Below, in pieces: positions 9,993 to 19,253 of a stretch of 64,000 nt of DNA (position 1 is its first letter; every line of letters starts with the position of its first letter). Made by a program: the position numbers and the translations under genes. The stretch covers positions 744,001 through 808,000 of the forward strand of contig NZ_CP163421.1 of assembly GCF_041429775.1 (NCBI RefSeq). The letters run 5' to 3'. Under the pieces are notes generated by a model that had not been told where the DNA came from, did not search any database, and saw only the letters and a program-made list of their open reading frames with translations. Origin of the DNA: Glycocaulis abyssi (GTDB lineage: Bacteria > Pseudomonadota > Alphaproteobacteria > Caulobacterales > Maricaulaceae).

Positions 9993-10481
9993 ATGACCTC
10001 CGAACACCGCGAGAGCCTGCGCCTGCCATACCGGCCTGACGAGCTGTTCGATCTCGTCAGCGATGTACGCGCCTATCCCAGATTCATTCCGCTTATCAGC
10101 GCATTGCGCGTGATACGTGATGATGTGGATGAGGGTGTTGGTGAGCTGGATGCCGAAGCACGCGTGCAGTTCCGCTTCGTTCGCGAAAGCTTCACGACGC
10201 GCGTCCTGCTGGACCGTCCGGCCAGGACCATCAAGGTCTCTTACCTTTCCGGTCCCTTCCACGAACTGGCCAATGAATGGAGCTTTGCAGAGCTGGAGGA
10301 CGGCTCGACGCAAGTCAGCTTCTGGATCCGCTACCGCTTCCGCAATCCGGTACTCAACGCCCTGATGGATGCCAGCCGTTCACGCGCCATCCGCTATCTG
10401 ATCGAACGTTTCCGCGAGGAGGCGGCCCGGCGCTACACGCCGGTCGGTTCAGATGCGGGCCGCGTCGGCGAGAAGGCGTAG
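9993..10481 (+). CDS. RatA/COQ10-type START domain protein
   Basis: A 162-residue protein with the SRPBCC/START fold pattern of the COQ10/RatA family. YRPDELFDLVSDVRAYPRFIPLI near the N-terminus is characteristic, followed by beta strands (FRFVRESFTTRVLLDRP, SFWIRYRFRNPVLN) and a long C-terminal helix with RFREEAARRY. COQ10 proteins bind ubiquinone and support respiration; bacterial RatA was first described as a ribosome-binding toxin. Linkage to lipA is common in alphaproteobacteria. Its 3' end overlaps the convergent cinA-type gene by 33 bp. Confidence 0.85.
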   Translation: MTSEHRESLRLPYRPDELFDLVSDVRAYPRFIPLISALRVIRDDVDEGVGELDAEARVQFRFVRESFTTRVLLDRPARTIKVSYLSGPFHELANEWSFAELEDGSTQVSFWIRYRFRNPVLNALMDASRSRAIRYLIERFREEAARRYTPVGSDAGRVGEKA

Positions 10482-10949
10482 CGCCTCGAAGGCCGCTGCC
10501 TCGCGCACGCCATGACGGTCAAGATGGTCGAAAAAATGCCGTTCGGTGCGTGTAGCTTCTCCGCGTCGGGCCAGCCCGAACCAGACCAGTCCCACCGGCT
10601 TTTCATCGCTACCGCCACCCGGTCCGGCAATGCCGGTAATCGACACGGCAATATCGGCGTGGGAGTTGAAAAGCGCGCCTTCGGCCATCGCGCTCGCCAC
10701 CTGCTCGCTCACCGCGCCGTGCTGGGCGATCATCGCAACCGGCACAGCAAGGCTCTCGGCCTTGGCTGCGTTGGAATAGGTAACAAACCCGCGCTCCAGC
10801 ACGGCAGAACTGCCAGCGATTTCCGTAATGGATGCCGCGACCAGCCCGCCAGTACAGCTTTCGGCGGTGGCGAGCGTAACGCCCTTATCCGTGGCCAACG
10901 CCACCAGTTCGCGGGCCGTTTCGGCGAGAATGGCGGGCAGGGTGCTCAT
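10449..10949 (-). CDS. CinA C-terminal-type nicotinamide-nucleotide amidohydrolase
   Basis: A 166-residue stand-alone CinA C-terminal domain (PncC type), which deamidates nicotinamide mononucleotide in pyridine-nucleotide recycling. Diagnostic stretches are [30 protein letters not shown] and [20 protein letters not shown]. The competence/damage-inducible N-terminal domain is absent, which is common. It is translationally coupled to ispDF (4-bp overlap, 10946-10949) and converges on the START gene with overlapping ends. Confidence 0.92.
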   Translation of the reverse strand: MSTLPAILAETARELVALATDKGVTLATAESCTGGLVAASITEIAGSSAVLERGFVTYSNAAKAESLAVPVAMIAQHGAVSEQVASAMAEGALFNSHADIAVSITGIAGPGGGSDEKPVGLVWFGLARRGEATRTERHFFDHLDRHGVREAAAFEALRLLADAARI

Positions 10950-12082
10950 GTGAGAACTCCGGTGAAGGCGGCCTGCGCGGCGATCCCTTCGCCCCGGCCG
11001 GTAAAGCCCAGCTTTTCGGTAGTGGTCGCCTTGATGTTCACCCGCGCCAGCGCCAGACCGGTCAGCTCTGCCACGCGGGCGCGCATCGCATCGCGTACGG
11101 GGCCGATCTTCGGGCGCTCACAGATCAGCGTGATATCGGCGTGAACGGGGCTTATGCCCGCCTCGCGGGCAAGCTGCATGGCGTGAACGAGGAATTGCGC
11201 ACTGTCGGCGCCGCGCCAGCGTTCATCGCTCGGCGGAAAATGCTGGCCGATATCGCCTGCGCCAGCAGCGCCCAGAATGGCGTCCGTCAGTGCGTGCAGG
11301 CCCACATCGGCGTCGGAATGGCCAACCAGCGCCAGATCGCACGGAACGAACACACCGCACAGATGGATGCCGTCTCCTGCCGTCAGCCGGTGAACATCAA
11401 AGCCCGTACCCATGACCGGCAGGCCGGACGGCCCGCCCAGCAGGGTTTCGGCGCGTGCAAAATCGTCCGGGTAGGTCACCTTGAACACCGCCTCATCGCC
11501 TTCAACCAGCTTAACCTGAAGCCCCGCCGCGCGGACCAGGGAAATTTCGTCGGGATAGTCTCTGCCGCGCGTCTCATCGAACGCCGAGCTCAAAGCGGCA
11601 AGGTGAAACGCTTGCGGCGTCTGGATACGCATCAGCCCATCGCGGGAAACGGCCTCGACGCCAGCCTCGCCCTCACGCGCCAGCGCATCAGCGACGGGCA
11701 GGGCAGGCGCGGCGCCGGAAGTGTCTTCCAGCGCTTGCAGCAGGCGGTCAATGAGCGGCTGGCTCAATCCCGGACGTGCCGCATCGTGAATGAAGACAAG
11801 CGGCTGGCTGGCCCTGTCGATGCAGGTCTTTACCGAGCGCGTGCGGCTGTCGCCACCCTCCACGAGGATGACATCAAGGCCTTGAAGCGCCTCGCGCGCC
11901 GTATCCATATGGGCTACGGGCACTGCGACGATGATCTCGCGGCACAGCGTATGCGCGGCGAACGCCTCGGCCGACCAGCGCAGCAGGGGCTTGCCCCCAA
12001 CACGCTCGAACTGCTTGGGCACGCTGCGCCCAGCCCGCGTGCCGCTTCCTGCGGCAACGATGCATGCACTGAATGGCGTCAT
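10946..12082 (-). CDS. ispDF: Bifunctional IspD/IspF enzyme of the MEP isoprenoid pathway
   Basis: The N-terminal cytidylyltransferase makes CDP-methylerythritol. The C-terminal domain cyclises its phosphorylated product to MEcPP. The ATG at 12082 gives 378 residues beginning [17 protein letters not shown] with the nucleotide-binding motif; a longer frame from 12250 is unlikely because its first 56 residues do not resemble the family. IspD spans about 1-225 ([21 protein letters not shown]). IspF spans about 228-378 ([28 protein letters not shown]). The fused form is typical of alphaproteobacteria. It is divergent from dusB. Confidence 0.95.
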   Translation of the reverse strand: MTPFSACIVAAGSGTRAGRSVPKQFERVGGKPLLRWSAEAFAAHTLCREIIVAVPVAHMDTAREALQGLDVILVEGGDSRTRSVKTCIDRASQPLVFIHDAARPGLSQPLIDRLLQALEDTSGAAPALPVADALAREGEAGVEAVSRDGLMRIQTPQAFHLAALSSAFDETRGRDYPDEISLVRAAGLQVKLVEGDEAVFKVTYPDDFARAETLLGGPSGLPVMGTGFDVHRLTAGDGIHLCGVFVPCDLALVGHSDADVGLHALTDAILGAAGAGDIGQHFPPSDERWRGADSAQFLVHAMQLAREAGISPVHADITLICERPKIGPVRDAMRARVAELTGLALARVNIKATTTEKLGFTGRGEGIAAQAAFTGVLT

Positions 12083-12194
12083 CAGGTCTCTTTCGTGCAG
12101 CACTCTGGCACCAAAACCGTGCAGAGCGCTGTGCGGCGTCTGGCGGTTCGCGTCCATACACTGTATCTGCAGCCTCATGACAAGGGTGTCACAT

Positions 12195-13205
12195 ATGGCC
12201 GAGGGGCCGGGTTTCAGCGTCGGCGCGGTGCGCGTGGACGTGCCGTGCATTCTCGCGCCTATGTCGGGCGTGACCGACTATGCCATCCGCAAACAGGCCA
12301 AAGCCTTCGGAGCGGGACTGGTCGTATCGGAAATGGTGGCGTGTGAAACGCTGGCGCAGGGCCGTGCTGATGTGGTGCGGCGCATGGCAGGAGATTCAGA
12401 TGTTGCACCGCGTGTCATCCAGCTGGCAGGGCGTGAAGCGAAATGGATGGATATCGGCGCGCGCATCGCTGCCGATGCCGGGGCCGAAATCATCGATATC
12501 AATATGGGCTGCCCGGCGCGGCAGGTGACGCGCGGCCTCTCCGGCTCTGCCCTGATGCGAGATCTTGACCATGCGCTGGAGCTGGTCGAGGCGACGGTCA
12601 ATGCCACTGACATACCTGTCACGCTGAAGATGCGGCTCGGCTGGGACCACGACACGATCAACGCGCCGCAGCTGGCACGCCGCGCTGAGGATGCCGGTAT
12701 CCGTATGGTCACGGTCCACGGACGTACCCGCCAGCAATTCTACACCGGCACGGCCGACTGGGCGGCGGTGCGGCCCGTGAAGGATGCCGTATCCGTCCCC
12801 GTGGTGGTCAATGGAGACATCACCAATGCCGATGAGGCGCGCGCGGCGCTGGCACAATCGGGCGCGGACGCCGTGATGGTGGGCAGGGCCGCCACCGGGC
12901 GCCCCTGGTTGCCTGGCGCTATTGGCCGGGCATTGCTTGAGGGCGGCGATGCGCTCGACCCGCCCATGGCGGACATGATTGATGCTCTGGTGCGGGCGAC
13001 AGAGGACTCCGCGGCCCTTCATGGCGAAATTCTGGGCGTGCGCTGCATGCGAAAGCACTATGCGGGCTTTGTCGATCATCTGTTTGATGATCCGGGCGAG
13101 GCGCGAAACTGGCGCGGCGTGCTGTGCAAGGCGGCCAGTGTTACAGGGGCCATTGCCGGGCTGGAGCGTCTGGCCCGCGAAGCCGGGATACGCAGCGCCG
13201 CATGA
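12195..13205 (+). CDS. dusB: tRNA-dihydrouridine synthase B (NifR3 family)
   Basis: A flavin enzyme that reduces uridine to dihydrouridine in tRNA. The ATG at 12195 gives 336 residues; a much longer frame upstream overlaps ispDF and is a shadow. Visible motifs are [16 protein letters not shown] at the FMN site, [20 protein letters not shown] with the catalytic Cys, [22 protein letters not shown] and [14 protein letters not shown]. The gene overlaps ntrB by 4 bp. This is the nifR3-ntrB-ntrC order known from Rhodobacter and relatives. Confidence 0.95.
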   Translation: MAEGPGFSVGAVRVDVPCILAPMSGVTDYAIRKQAKAFGAGLVVSEMVACETLAQGRADVVRRMAGDSDVAPRVIQLAGREAKWMDIGARIAADAGAEIIDINMGCPARQVTRGLSGSALMRDLDHALELVEATVNATDIPVTLKMRLGWDHDTINAPQLARRAEDAGIRMVTVHGRTRQQFYTGTADWAAVRPVKDAVSVPVVVNGDITNADEARAALAQSGADAVMVGRAATGRPWLPGAIGRALLEGGDALDPPMADMIDALVRATEDSAALHGEILGVRCMRKHYAGFVDHLFDDPGEARNWRGVLCKAASVTGAIAGLERLAREAGIRSAA

Positions 13206-14242
13206 ACCCGTCAGATGCCACGACCGCCCAGGCTGCCGATTATCTGCCCAGCGCGGTACTGCTCATCAATGCCGGTGGCGTCATCTCCTATGTGAACGAC
13301 GCGGCCGAGGCGCTGTTCGAGCGATCCGCGCGGCGTCTGACCGGAGAGAGGCTGGACGGGCTGGGTCCGTGGGGCATGGCAGCCAGAACGGTCGCCAGCC
13401 GGGCGGTTGGCGAGGGCAGGGCGGTGTTCGCCCATGATGTGCGCGTGGAGTTTCCCGACGGCACACGCCGGGCAGCGATTGATGCCGCGCCTCACAAGGA
13501 TGGTGCCTGCATCTCCATCCGCCTCTGGCCGGAGGCCGGTGCGGTCGCGCGCGGTGACCGGGCGGCCAATGCCGCAGCCGGATTTGGCCGAATGCTCTCC
13601 CACGAGCTGAAAAACCCGATGGCCGGCGCGCGCGGTGCCGCGCAGCTGATTGCCTCATCGGCAGACCCTGAAACGGCGGAGATGGCCGCTCTCATCATGG
13701 CCGAGCTGGACCGGGCGCTGCGCATTGCAGACCGCTGGAGCAAGGTCGGCGATATCGCGCCGCACCCGTTCGCGCCGTTCAGCCTGAATGAAGTGGCCAA
13801 TGAGGCGCTGCGCTCCATGTCGGCGGCCAGCGGCAAGGGGCTGGCTCTGGTGGAGGATTATGATCCTTCGCTGCCCGATGCTTTCGGAGACCGTGATCTG
13901 GTGCTTCAGGCCGTGCTGAACCTGCTCGTCAACGCTGCCGAGGCACTGGCTGGCCAGGGTGATGGCGTTATCGAGATCACCACCCGCTATCGCACCGCGC
14001 GGCCCGGCGGGGTGGCGCCTGAGGCGCGCCTGCAGATTGATATCACCGATAATGGCCCCGGTGTTCCGGAGGAGCTCGGCGAGTTGATTTTCTCCCCCTT
14101 CGTCACCGGCAAGCCGGCAGGCGAGGGGCTGGGGCTGGCGCTGGTCTCGCGGGTGGCAGAGCTGCATGCCGGCGGGCTGGAATATGAAAGCCGGGCGGGA
14201 CGCACCGTGTTCCGGATCTATCTGCGCGAGGAGGCGGCATGA
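13202..14242 (+). CDS. ntrB: Nitrogen regulation sensor histidine kinase NtrB
   Basis: A cytoplasmic PAS-histidine kinase that phosphorylates NtrC according to nitrogen status via PII. The 346 residues comprise a PAS domain (about 12-110), an H-box [21 protein letters not shown] with His134, and an ATPase domain with LLVNAAEAL (N box), DNGPG and GEGLGLALV. There are no transmembrane segments. It overlaps dusB and ntrC by 4 bp each (ATGA), so translation is coupled. Its partner NtrC is degenerate, so what NtrB controls here is uncertain. Confidence 0.94.
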   Translation: MNPSDATTAQAADYLPSAVLLINAGGVISYVNDAAEALFERSARRLTGERLDGLGPWGMAARTVASRAVGEGRAVFAHDVRVEFPDGTRRAAIDAAPHKDGACISIRLWPEAGAVARGDRAANAAAGFGRMLSHELKNPMAGARGAAQLIASSADPETAEMAALIMAELDRALRIADRWSKVGDIAPHPFAPFSLNEVANEALRSMSAASGKGLALVEDYDPSLPDAFGDRDLVLQAVLNLLVNAAEALAGQGDGVIEITTRYRTARPGGVAPEARLQIDITDNGPGVPEELGELIFSPFVTGKPAGEGLGLALVSRVAELHAGGLEYESRAGRTVFRIYLREEAA

Positions 14243-15531
14243 CACAGGATAGTGGCGGCGGACGGCGCATTCTCGTCCTTGAAGACGATGAGACCTTGCG
14301 CCTGGTCATCTCGCGCGCGCTCACCCGTGCAGGCTTTGACGTGCGTGCTACCGCTTCGCCCTCATCAGCCATTGAGCGCATGGCAAGGCGCGACGCTGAC
14401 CTTCTGGTAGCCGACGTGCTGCTGGGCGATGAAAACTTTCTCGACCGGCTGGAAGAGCTGCAGCATGTCCGGCCCGATGCGCCGGTGCTGGTCATCAGTG
14501 CGCAGACGACGGCGGCAACGGCCATTCAGGCGGTGCGGGGCGGGGCCTATGAATACCTGCCCAAGCCGTTCGATCTGGACGATCTGGTAGATGCCGCCTG
14601 CCGCGCGCTCGATACCGGTGAGCGCGCAGGCCAGCAGCGCTCCGGTGCCAACCCCTTCCCGGATCTCGTCGGGCGGTCCCCGGCCATGCAGACAGCCTTC
14701 CGCCTGCTGGCGCGCCTGTCGCGCGTCAGCGCGCCTGTCCTCTTCACAGGGCCAGACGGGTCTGGCCGGGCGAGTGCGGCGCGCACGCTCCACCGCGCGA
14801 GCAAGCCGGGTAAAGCCTTGGTCGAAGCCGGGCCTGACCGGCTGAAACGCGAAGGCGTGCAGGTGTTTGCCGAAGCGAGCGGAGCAGGCTTGTTGCTGCG
14901 CCGCGCTGAGCGCTGGGACGACGCCGTTCAGGACATGGTCCTGGAGCAGCTTGACCAGATGGGGGACACACGCCTTTACGTCACCGCTCTGGCCGATGTG
15001 CGCACCGTTATGGCGCCGGCCTTGTTCGAGCGTCTGGCGGTCGGCCATGTCGAGCTGCCGCCTCTGCGTACGCGCGGCGAGGACCGTGTGCGCCTGTTCG
15101 AGCATTTCCTGAAAAAGCACGGACGCACCGATTTTGCGATTGCCCGCGATGCGGCAGAGTTCATCAACGCCTATCCCTGGCCCGGCGAGGTGGCCGAGCT
15201 GGAGCGCAGCGCCGCCCGCCTCGCCGTGCAGGGCGACAAGGGAACGCTGGGGCTTGCGGCCCTGCAGGAGGCGCTGGCGGCCCCTGCAGCGCCGGGTACA
15301 GGCGCAGTCCTTGAAGATGCCGTGCGCGCTTTTGTCGGCTCCCGGCTGAGCGAGCATAGCCAGGATGTGGCAAATGATGTGGCGGCTATCGTCGACAAGG
15401 CGATGATTGAAACCGTGCTGGCCCATACCGGCGGGGTGCGGCGCGACGCAGCGCGATATCTGGGACTGAACCGCAACACGCTCGCGCGCCGCCTGACGGC
15501 GCTGGGCATGGATGGCGGCGGTGAGGAATAG
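14239..15531 (+). CDS. ntrC: NtrC-family response regulator with degenerate AAA+ domain
   Basis: A 430-residue regulator. The receiver domain is at 10-120 (LVLEDDE, phospho-Asp59, Lys109 in LPKPF). The AAA+ region is about 143-295. A Fis-type helix-turn-helix at the end (ETVLAHTGGVRRDAARYLGLNRNTLARRL) binds DNA. The ATPase domain looks inactive: Walker A is GPDGSGRA (171-178, Arg instead of Lys), Walker B is GAGLLLRRAERW (215-226, no DE pair), and the ELFGHEKGAFTGA segment that contacts sigma-54 is missing altogether. It cannot therefore act as a standard sigma-54 activator. Position after ntrB and the receiver/HTH make the NtrC assignment firm. Confidence 0.92.
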   Translation: MTQDSGGGRRILVLEDDETLRLVISRALTRAGFDVRATASPSSAIERMARRDADLLVADVLLGDENFLDRLEELQHVRPDAPVLVISAQTTAATAIQAVRGGAYEYLPKPFDLDDLVDAACRALDTGERAGQQRSGANPFPDLVGRSPAMQTAFRLLARLSRVSAPVLFTGPDGSGRASAARTLHRASKPGKALVEAGPDRLKREGVQVFAEASGAGLLLRRAERWDDAVQDMVLEQLDQMGDTRLYVTALADVRTVMAPALFERLAVGHVELPPLRTRGEDRVRLFEHFLKKHGRTDFAIARDAAEFINAYPWPGEVAELERSAARLAVQGDKGTLGLAALQEALAAPAAPGTGAVLEDAVRAFVGSRLSEHSQDVANDVAAIVDKAMIETVLAHTGGVRRDAARYLGLNRNTLARRLTALGMDGGGEE

Positions 15532-15608
15532 TTGCAACACTAGGCGTTGATATTTGGCCACACCCGGTCCAACATGCGCCGGGGCGTATCGAACATAGGC
15601 GCATCAGC

Positions 15609-17828
15609 TTGCCATCCTGGCTTAAAAACAGTGTCGAATCCCTGCGCATGTCGCTTTTTGCCACGGGGTTTCTCGTGGCAGCGACCGGGGTGGTCGCATG
15701 CGCGGTTCTGGCTGTATCGGAACAGGGCGCGATCGGCAGCCTGGCGCCGCTATTCTACACCCTGCTGACAATATCGGCTTTCATCATCGCGGCTCTGGCC
15801 GGCGCGGTCAGTGTGCGGGCGGCCCGCATTTTCATGGGGCGGCGCTTTGGCGCGCCCGCACCGCGCCTGCATATGCGCTTCATGGCGCTGTTTGCGCTGG
15901 CGGCGGTGGCACCCTCAATCCTGATGGCTTTGCTGCTGGCGCTGGTGCTGGGCCGGGGTGTTGAATTCTGGTTTGGTGAGCGGGTCACTACCCTTGTCGA
16001 GACCATGGCCGAGGTCGGGCGCGCGCAAGCGCCGCTGGAGCTGAATCTGGCCGAGCTGCAACTGGTCAGCATGGCGGGCGATCTGTCCTACCCAGAAGCC
16101 GTCGCGGCGATGAGCGAGAGCCGTATCGAGTACACGCAATATTTGCGCAACCAGGCCATCGGGCGCAATTTCGCCGCCGCCTATGTCATTGACAGCCAGT
16201 CGACCGTGCTGGCGCGCGCCGAGGCACCGGGCGCGCCGCCCTTCGTGGCCCCGTCACAGCTAATGTACGAGTTCGCAGGATCGCGCGATATCGGCGTGAG
16301 CGACCCGACCCAGCGCGAGGATGGGCCGGCCTATGTGCGCCTCCTGGTGAACCTGCCAGCCTATGAGGACGCATACCTCTATGTCGTCTGGTACGTCGAT
16401 CTGGGCGTGCTGACCGCTGCCGAGGAGGCAACCGCCTCCTACCGCCAGGCCGTGGCGCGCGAGGAGGGGATGCGCCAGGTCTTCATCCTGGTCTATTTCG
16501 CGGCTGTGGCGCTGATCCTGGTGGGCGCGCTATGGCTCGCCTTGAGCGCGGCTACGCGCGTGGTCACGCCGGTTGCCCGCCTTGTGGGCGCGGCTGAGCG
16601 GGTCCGGCGCGGTGATCTCGATGCCCGCGTTCTGGTCCAGCGCGAGGACGACGAGATCGCCGCTCTTGGCCGCGCCTTCAACCGGATGACGCGCCAGCTG
16701 AACAGTCAGCGCCGCGCCCTGCTGGAGGCGAATGCGGAATCGGAAAGCCGGCGCAACTTCATCGAGGCGGTGCTGACCGGCGTCAGCGCGGGCGTGGTGG
16801 GTCTCGATCCGCAAAACCGCATCACGCTCGTCAACCGCTCCGCCGAAACCCTGCTGGATGTGGAGGCAGGCACGCTCACAGGCGAACCGGTGGACGCCGC
16901 GCTGGGCATGTTTGCGCCCATCGTCGAGGAGGCGCGGCGCTCGCGCGCGGTCCTTATCGAGCGCCAGATCGACATTCCGGGCAACGATGGCGCGCTGCTC
17001 AATCTGAATGTGCGCGCCTCCACCGACGATGAGGGCGAGCTGGTTATCACCTTTGACGATGTGACGCGGCTGGTCTCTGCCCAGCGTAACGCCGCATGGC
17101 GCGATGTCGCGCGCCGCATCGCGCACGAGATCAAGAACCCGCTCACCCCGATCCAGCTGTCAGCAGAGCGTATCCGGCGCAAATACCGCAGCGGGATACC
17201 GGACGATCAGGCAGAGATTTTCGACAAATGCATCGAGACCATTGTCCGTCAGGTCAGCGATATTGGCCGGATGGTCGATGAGTTCTCGGCGTTCGCGCGC
17301 ATGCCCACACCCAAGATGGAGGCCGCCGATCTGGTAGGCGTGGTTGAGGGGGCGGTGTTCTCGCAGCGCGTCGCGTCACCGCGTATCAAGCTGCCGCTGG
17401 AGACGCCAGACCATCCGGTCATCGTGGAGTGCGATAGCCGCCTTACGGCGCAGGCCCTGGCCAACATCCTGAAAAACGCCGGTGAAAGCGTGCTGGCGCG
17501 GCTGGATGAGGAAGGCGCCAAGCAGGGCGGCGAGATTGCCGTGACCTTGAAGCTTGAAGACGACACGGCCGTGATCGAGGTGCGCGATAACGGGCTGGGA
17601 TGGCCCTTTGCTGACCGCGCAAAGCTGACCGAACCCTATATGACGACACGCGACAAGGGGACCGGCCTGGGTCTCGCCATTGTGCGGCGGGTCATGGAAG
17701 ACCATGGCGGCCGGCTGGAGCTTGATGAACGCGAGGATGGCAATCGCGGCGCGCTGGTCCGGTTGGCCTTTCCCTTGCTTGAAACAACGAACGCGGCCAA
17801 TGAGTCCGCACTGTCCCGAGAGGCATAA
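15609..17828 (+). CDS. ntrY: Sensor histidine kinase NtrY
   Basis: A membrane-bound kinase paired with NtrX. The frame begins with TTG at 15609 (739 residues); an ATG at 15648 is an alternative start just ahead of the first membrane helix. Several N-terminal transmembrane segments (about 15-115) precede an extracytoplasmic domain, another helix (about 297-318), HAMP (about 318-372), PAS (about 385-485), the H-box RRIAHEIKNPLTPIQ with His near residue 506, and the ATPase domain ending in DKGTGLGLAIVRRVMEDHGG. It is linked in alphaproteobacteria to nitrogen metabolism, redox sensing and envelope control. It is separated from ntrC by 77 bp and from ntrX by 3 bp. Confidence 0.93.
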   Translation: MPSWLKNSVESLRMSLFATGFLVAATGVVACAVLAVSEQGAIGSLAPLFYTLLTISAFIIAALAGAVSVRAARIFMGRRFGAPAPRLHMRFMALFALAAVAPSILMALLLALVLGRGVEFWFGERVTTLVETMAEVGRAQAPLELNLAELQLVSMAGDLSYPEAVAAMSESRIEYTQYLRNQAIGRNFAAAYVIDSQSTVLARAEAPGAPPFVAPSQLMYEFAGSRDIGVSDPTQREDGPAYVRLLVNLPAYEDAYLYVVWYVDLGVLTAAEEATASYRQAVAREEGMRQVFILVYFAAVALILVGALWLALSAATRVVTPVARLVGAAERVRRGDLDARVLVQREDDEIAALGRAFNRMTRQLNSQRRALLEANAESESRRNFIEAVLTGVSAGVVGLDPQNRITLVNRSAETLLDVEAGTLTGEPVDAALGMFAPIVEEARRSRAVLIERQIDIPGNDGALLNLNVRASTDDEGELVITFDDVTRLVSAQRNAAWRDVARRIAHEIKNPLTPIQLSAERIRRKYRSGIPDDQAEIFDKCIETIVRQVSDIGRMVDEFSAFARMPTPKMEAADLVGVVEGAVFSQRVASPRIKLPLETPDHPVIVECDSRLTAQALANILKNAGESVLARLDEEGAKQGGEIAVTLKLEDDTAVIEVRDNGLGWPFADRAKLTEPYMTTRDKGTGLGLAIVRRVMEDHGGRLELDEREDGNRGALVRLAFPLLETTNAANESALSREA

Positions 17829-17831
17829 CGC

Positions 17832-19253
17832 ATGGCACACGACATTCTGGTCGTTGATGATGAAGCCGATATCCGCGAGCTGATTGGCGGCTTGCTGGAA
17901 GACGAAGGGTATATGGCGCGCTATGCCGGCGACGCCGACGAGGCGCTGGCCGCTGTGCGCCAGCGCAAGCCCTCGCTGGCCATCCTCGATGTCTGGCTGC
18001 AGGGCAGCCGGCTGGACGGCATCGCACTGCTGGACGAAATCCGCGCGGCTGATCCCGGACTGCCCGTTATCGTCATTTCCGGACACGGCACGATCGAAAC
18101 CGCCGTCGCGGCCATCCGCAAGGGCGCCTATGATTTCATCGAGAAGCCCTTCAAGTCCGACAAGCTGCTGCTGACGGTGGAGCGGGCGCTGGAAGCCAGC
18201 CAGTTGCGCCGCGAAGTGGCCGAGCTGCGCGCGCGCACCGAAATGCATAACGAGCTGATCGGCAAGTCAACTGCGGCAAATCAGCTTCGTCAGACAATTG
18301 AGAGGGTTGCGGCAGCTAATTCACGTGTTCTGATAAGCGGGCCGGCTGGCTCCGGCAAGGAGCTGATCGCCCGGCTCATCCACGCTGGCTCTCCACGGGT
18401 AGGCGGAAACTTTGTGCCTGTCAGTGCGGCCATGATGAACCCCGACCGGGTTGAAGAGGAGCTGTTCGGCGCCGAACGCACCGATGGCAGCGTTGAACGT
18501 GTCGGCCTGCTCGAGCAGGCCCATGGCGGCACGCTATTCCTCGATGAAGTCGGCGACATGCCGCTGGCGACCCAAGGCAAGCTGCTGCGCATGCTGGTGG
18601 AGCAGCGCTTCCGGCGTCTGGGCGGCGGCGTGGACGTGGAAGTGAATGTGCGGGTGCTGTCGTCCAGCTCGCGCGATTTGCGTGCGCTGATCGGGCAGGG
18701 GCGCTTTCGCGAGGATCTCTATCACCGGCTGGCGGTCGTGCCGATCGAGGTGCCGCCATTGTCGGACCGGCGCGAAGACATTCCGCTGCTGGTGAGCCAC
18801 TTTCTGGAGCGTCTGACGGCCATGTCGGGCCTGACCCCGCGCAAGATCGGACCTGACGCCATGGCGGCCCTGCAGGCGCATAGCTGGCCCGGCAATGTCC
18901 GCCAGCTACGCAATAATGTGGAGCGCGTGCTCATTCTGGCTACGGGAGACCCGAACGAGGCCATCACCCTTGATGCGCTGCCTTCAGAGGTCGTGGGACG
19001 CGATAGCGGTCCTGGCGGACTGGATACAGAGCGGATGATTGCGCTGCCCCTGCGCGATGCACGCGAGAATTTCGAGCGTGAATACCTCAAGGCGCAGATC
19101 AGCCGGTTTGGCGGCAATATCTCGCGTACAGCCACGTTTATCGGCATGGAGCGCTCGGCACTCCACCGCAAGCTGAAAAGCCTTGGCGTGGGCGGAACTG
19201 ATCGCGGTGACGGGGATGGCGACGACACGCCCGCCACGGGGAGTGAAGGCTGA
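17832..19253 (+). CDS. ntrX: Response regulator NtrX
   Basis: A 473-residue partner of NtrY. The receiver domain has ILVVDDE and phospho-Asp53 (LAILDVW). The AAA+ domain has an intact Walker A (SGPAGSGKELIARLIH) and Walker B (GGTLFLDEVGDMPL). The DNA-binding Fis-type helix-turn-helix is at the end (ISRTATFIGMERSALHRKLKSLGV). The GAFTGA loop after ELFG is replaced by AERTDGSVERVG, so no sigma-54 contact loop is evident. That is known for alphaproteobacterial NtrX proteins, which work with other sigma factors. The stop overlaps the trkA start by one base. Confidence 0.94.
   Translation: MAHDILVVDDEADIRELIGGLLEDEGYMARYAGDADEALAAVRQRKPSLAILDVWLQGSRLDGIALLDEIRAADPGLPVIVISGHGTIETAVAAIRKGAYDFIEKPFKSDKLLLTVERALEASQLRREVAELRARTEMHNELIGKSTAANQLRQTIERVAAANSRVLISGPAGSGKELIARLIHAGSPRVGGNFVPVSAAMMNPDRVEEELFGAERTDGSVERVGLLEQAHGGTLFLDEVGDMPLATQGKLLRMLVEQRFRRLGGGVDVEVNVRVLSSSSRDLRALIGQGRFREDLYHRLAVVPIEVPPLSDRREDIPLLVSHFLERLTAMSGLTPRKIGPDAMAALQAHSWPGNVRQLRNNVERVLILATGDPNEAITLDALPSEVVGRDSGPGGLDTERMIALPLRDARENFEREYLKAQISRFGGNISRTATFIGMERSALHRKLKSLGVGGTDRGDGDGDDTPATGSEG

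Noticed and set aside
18287-18297. TCGTCAGACAA match to the GntR-type motif
   Set aside because: It is inside ntrX coding sequence; a chance match of this degeneracy is expected once or twice in 64 kb.
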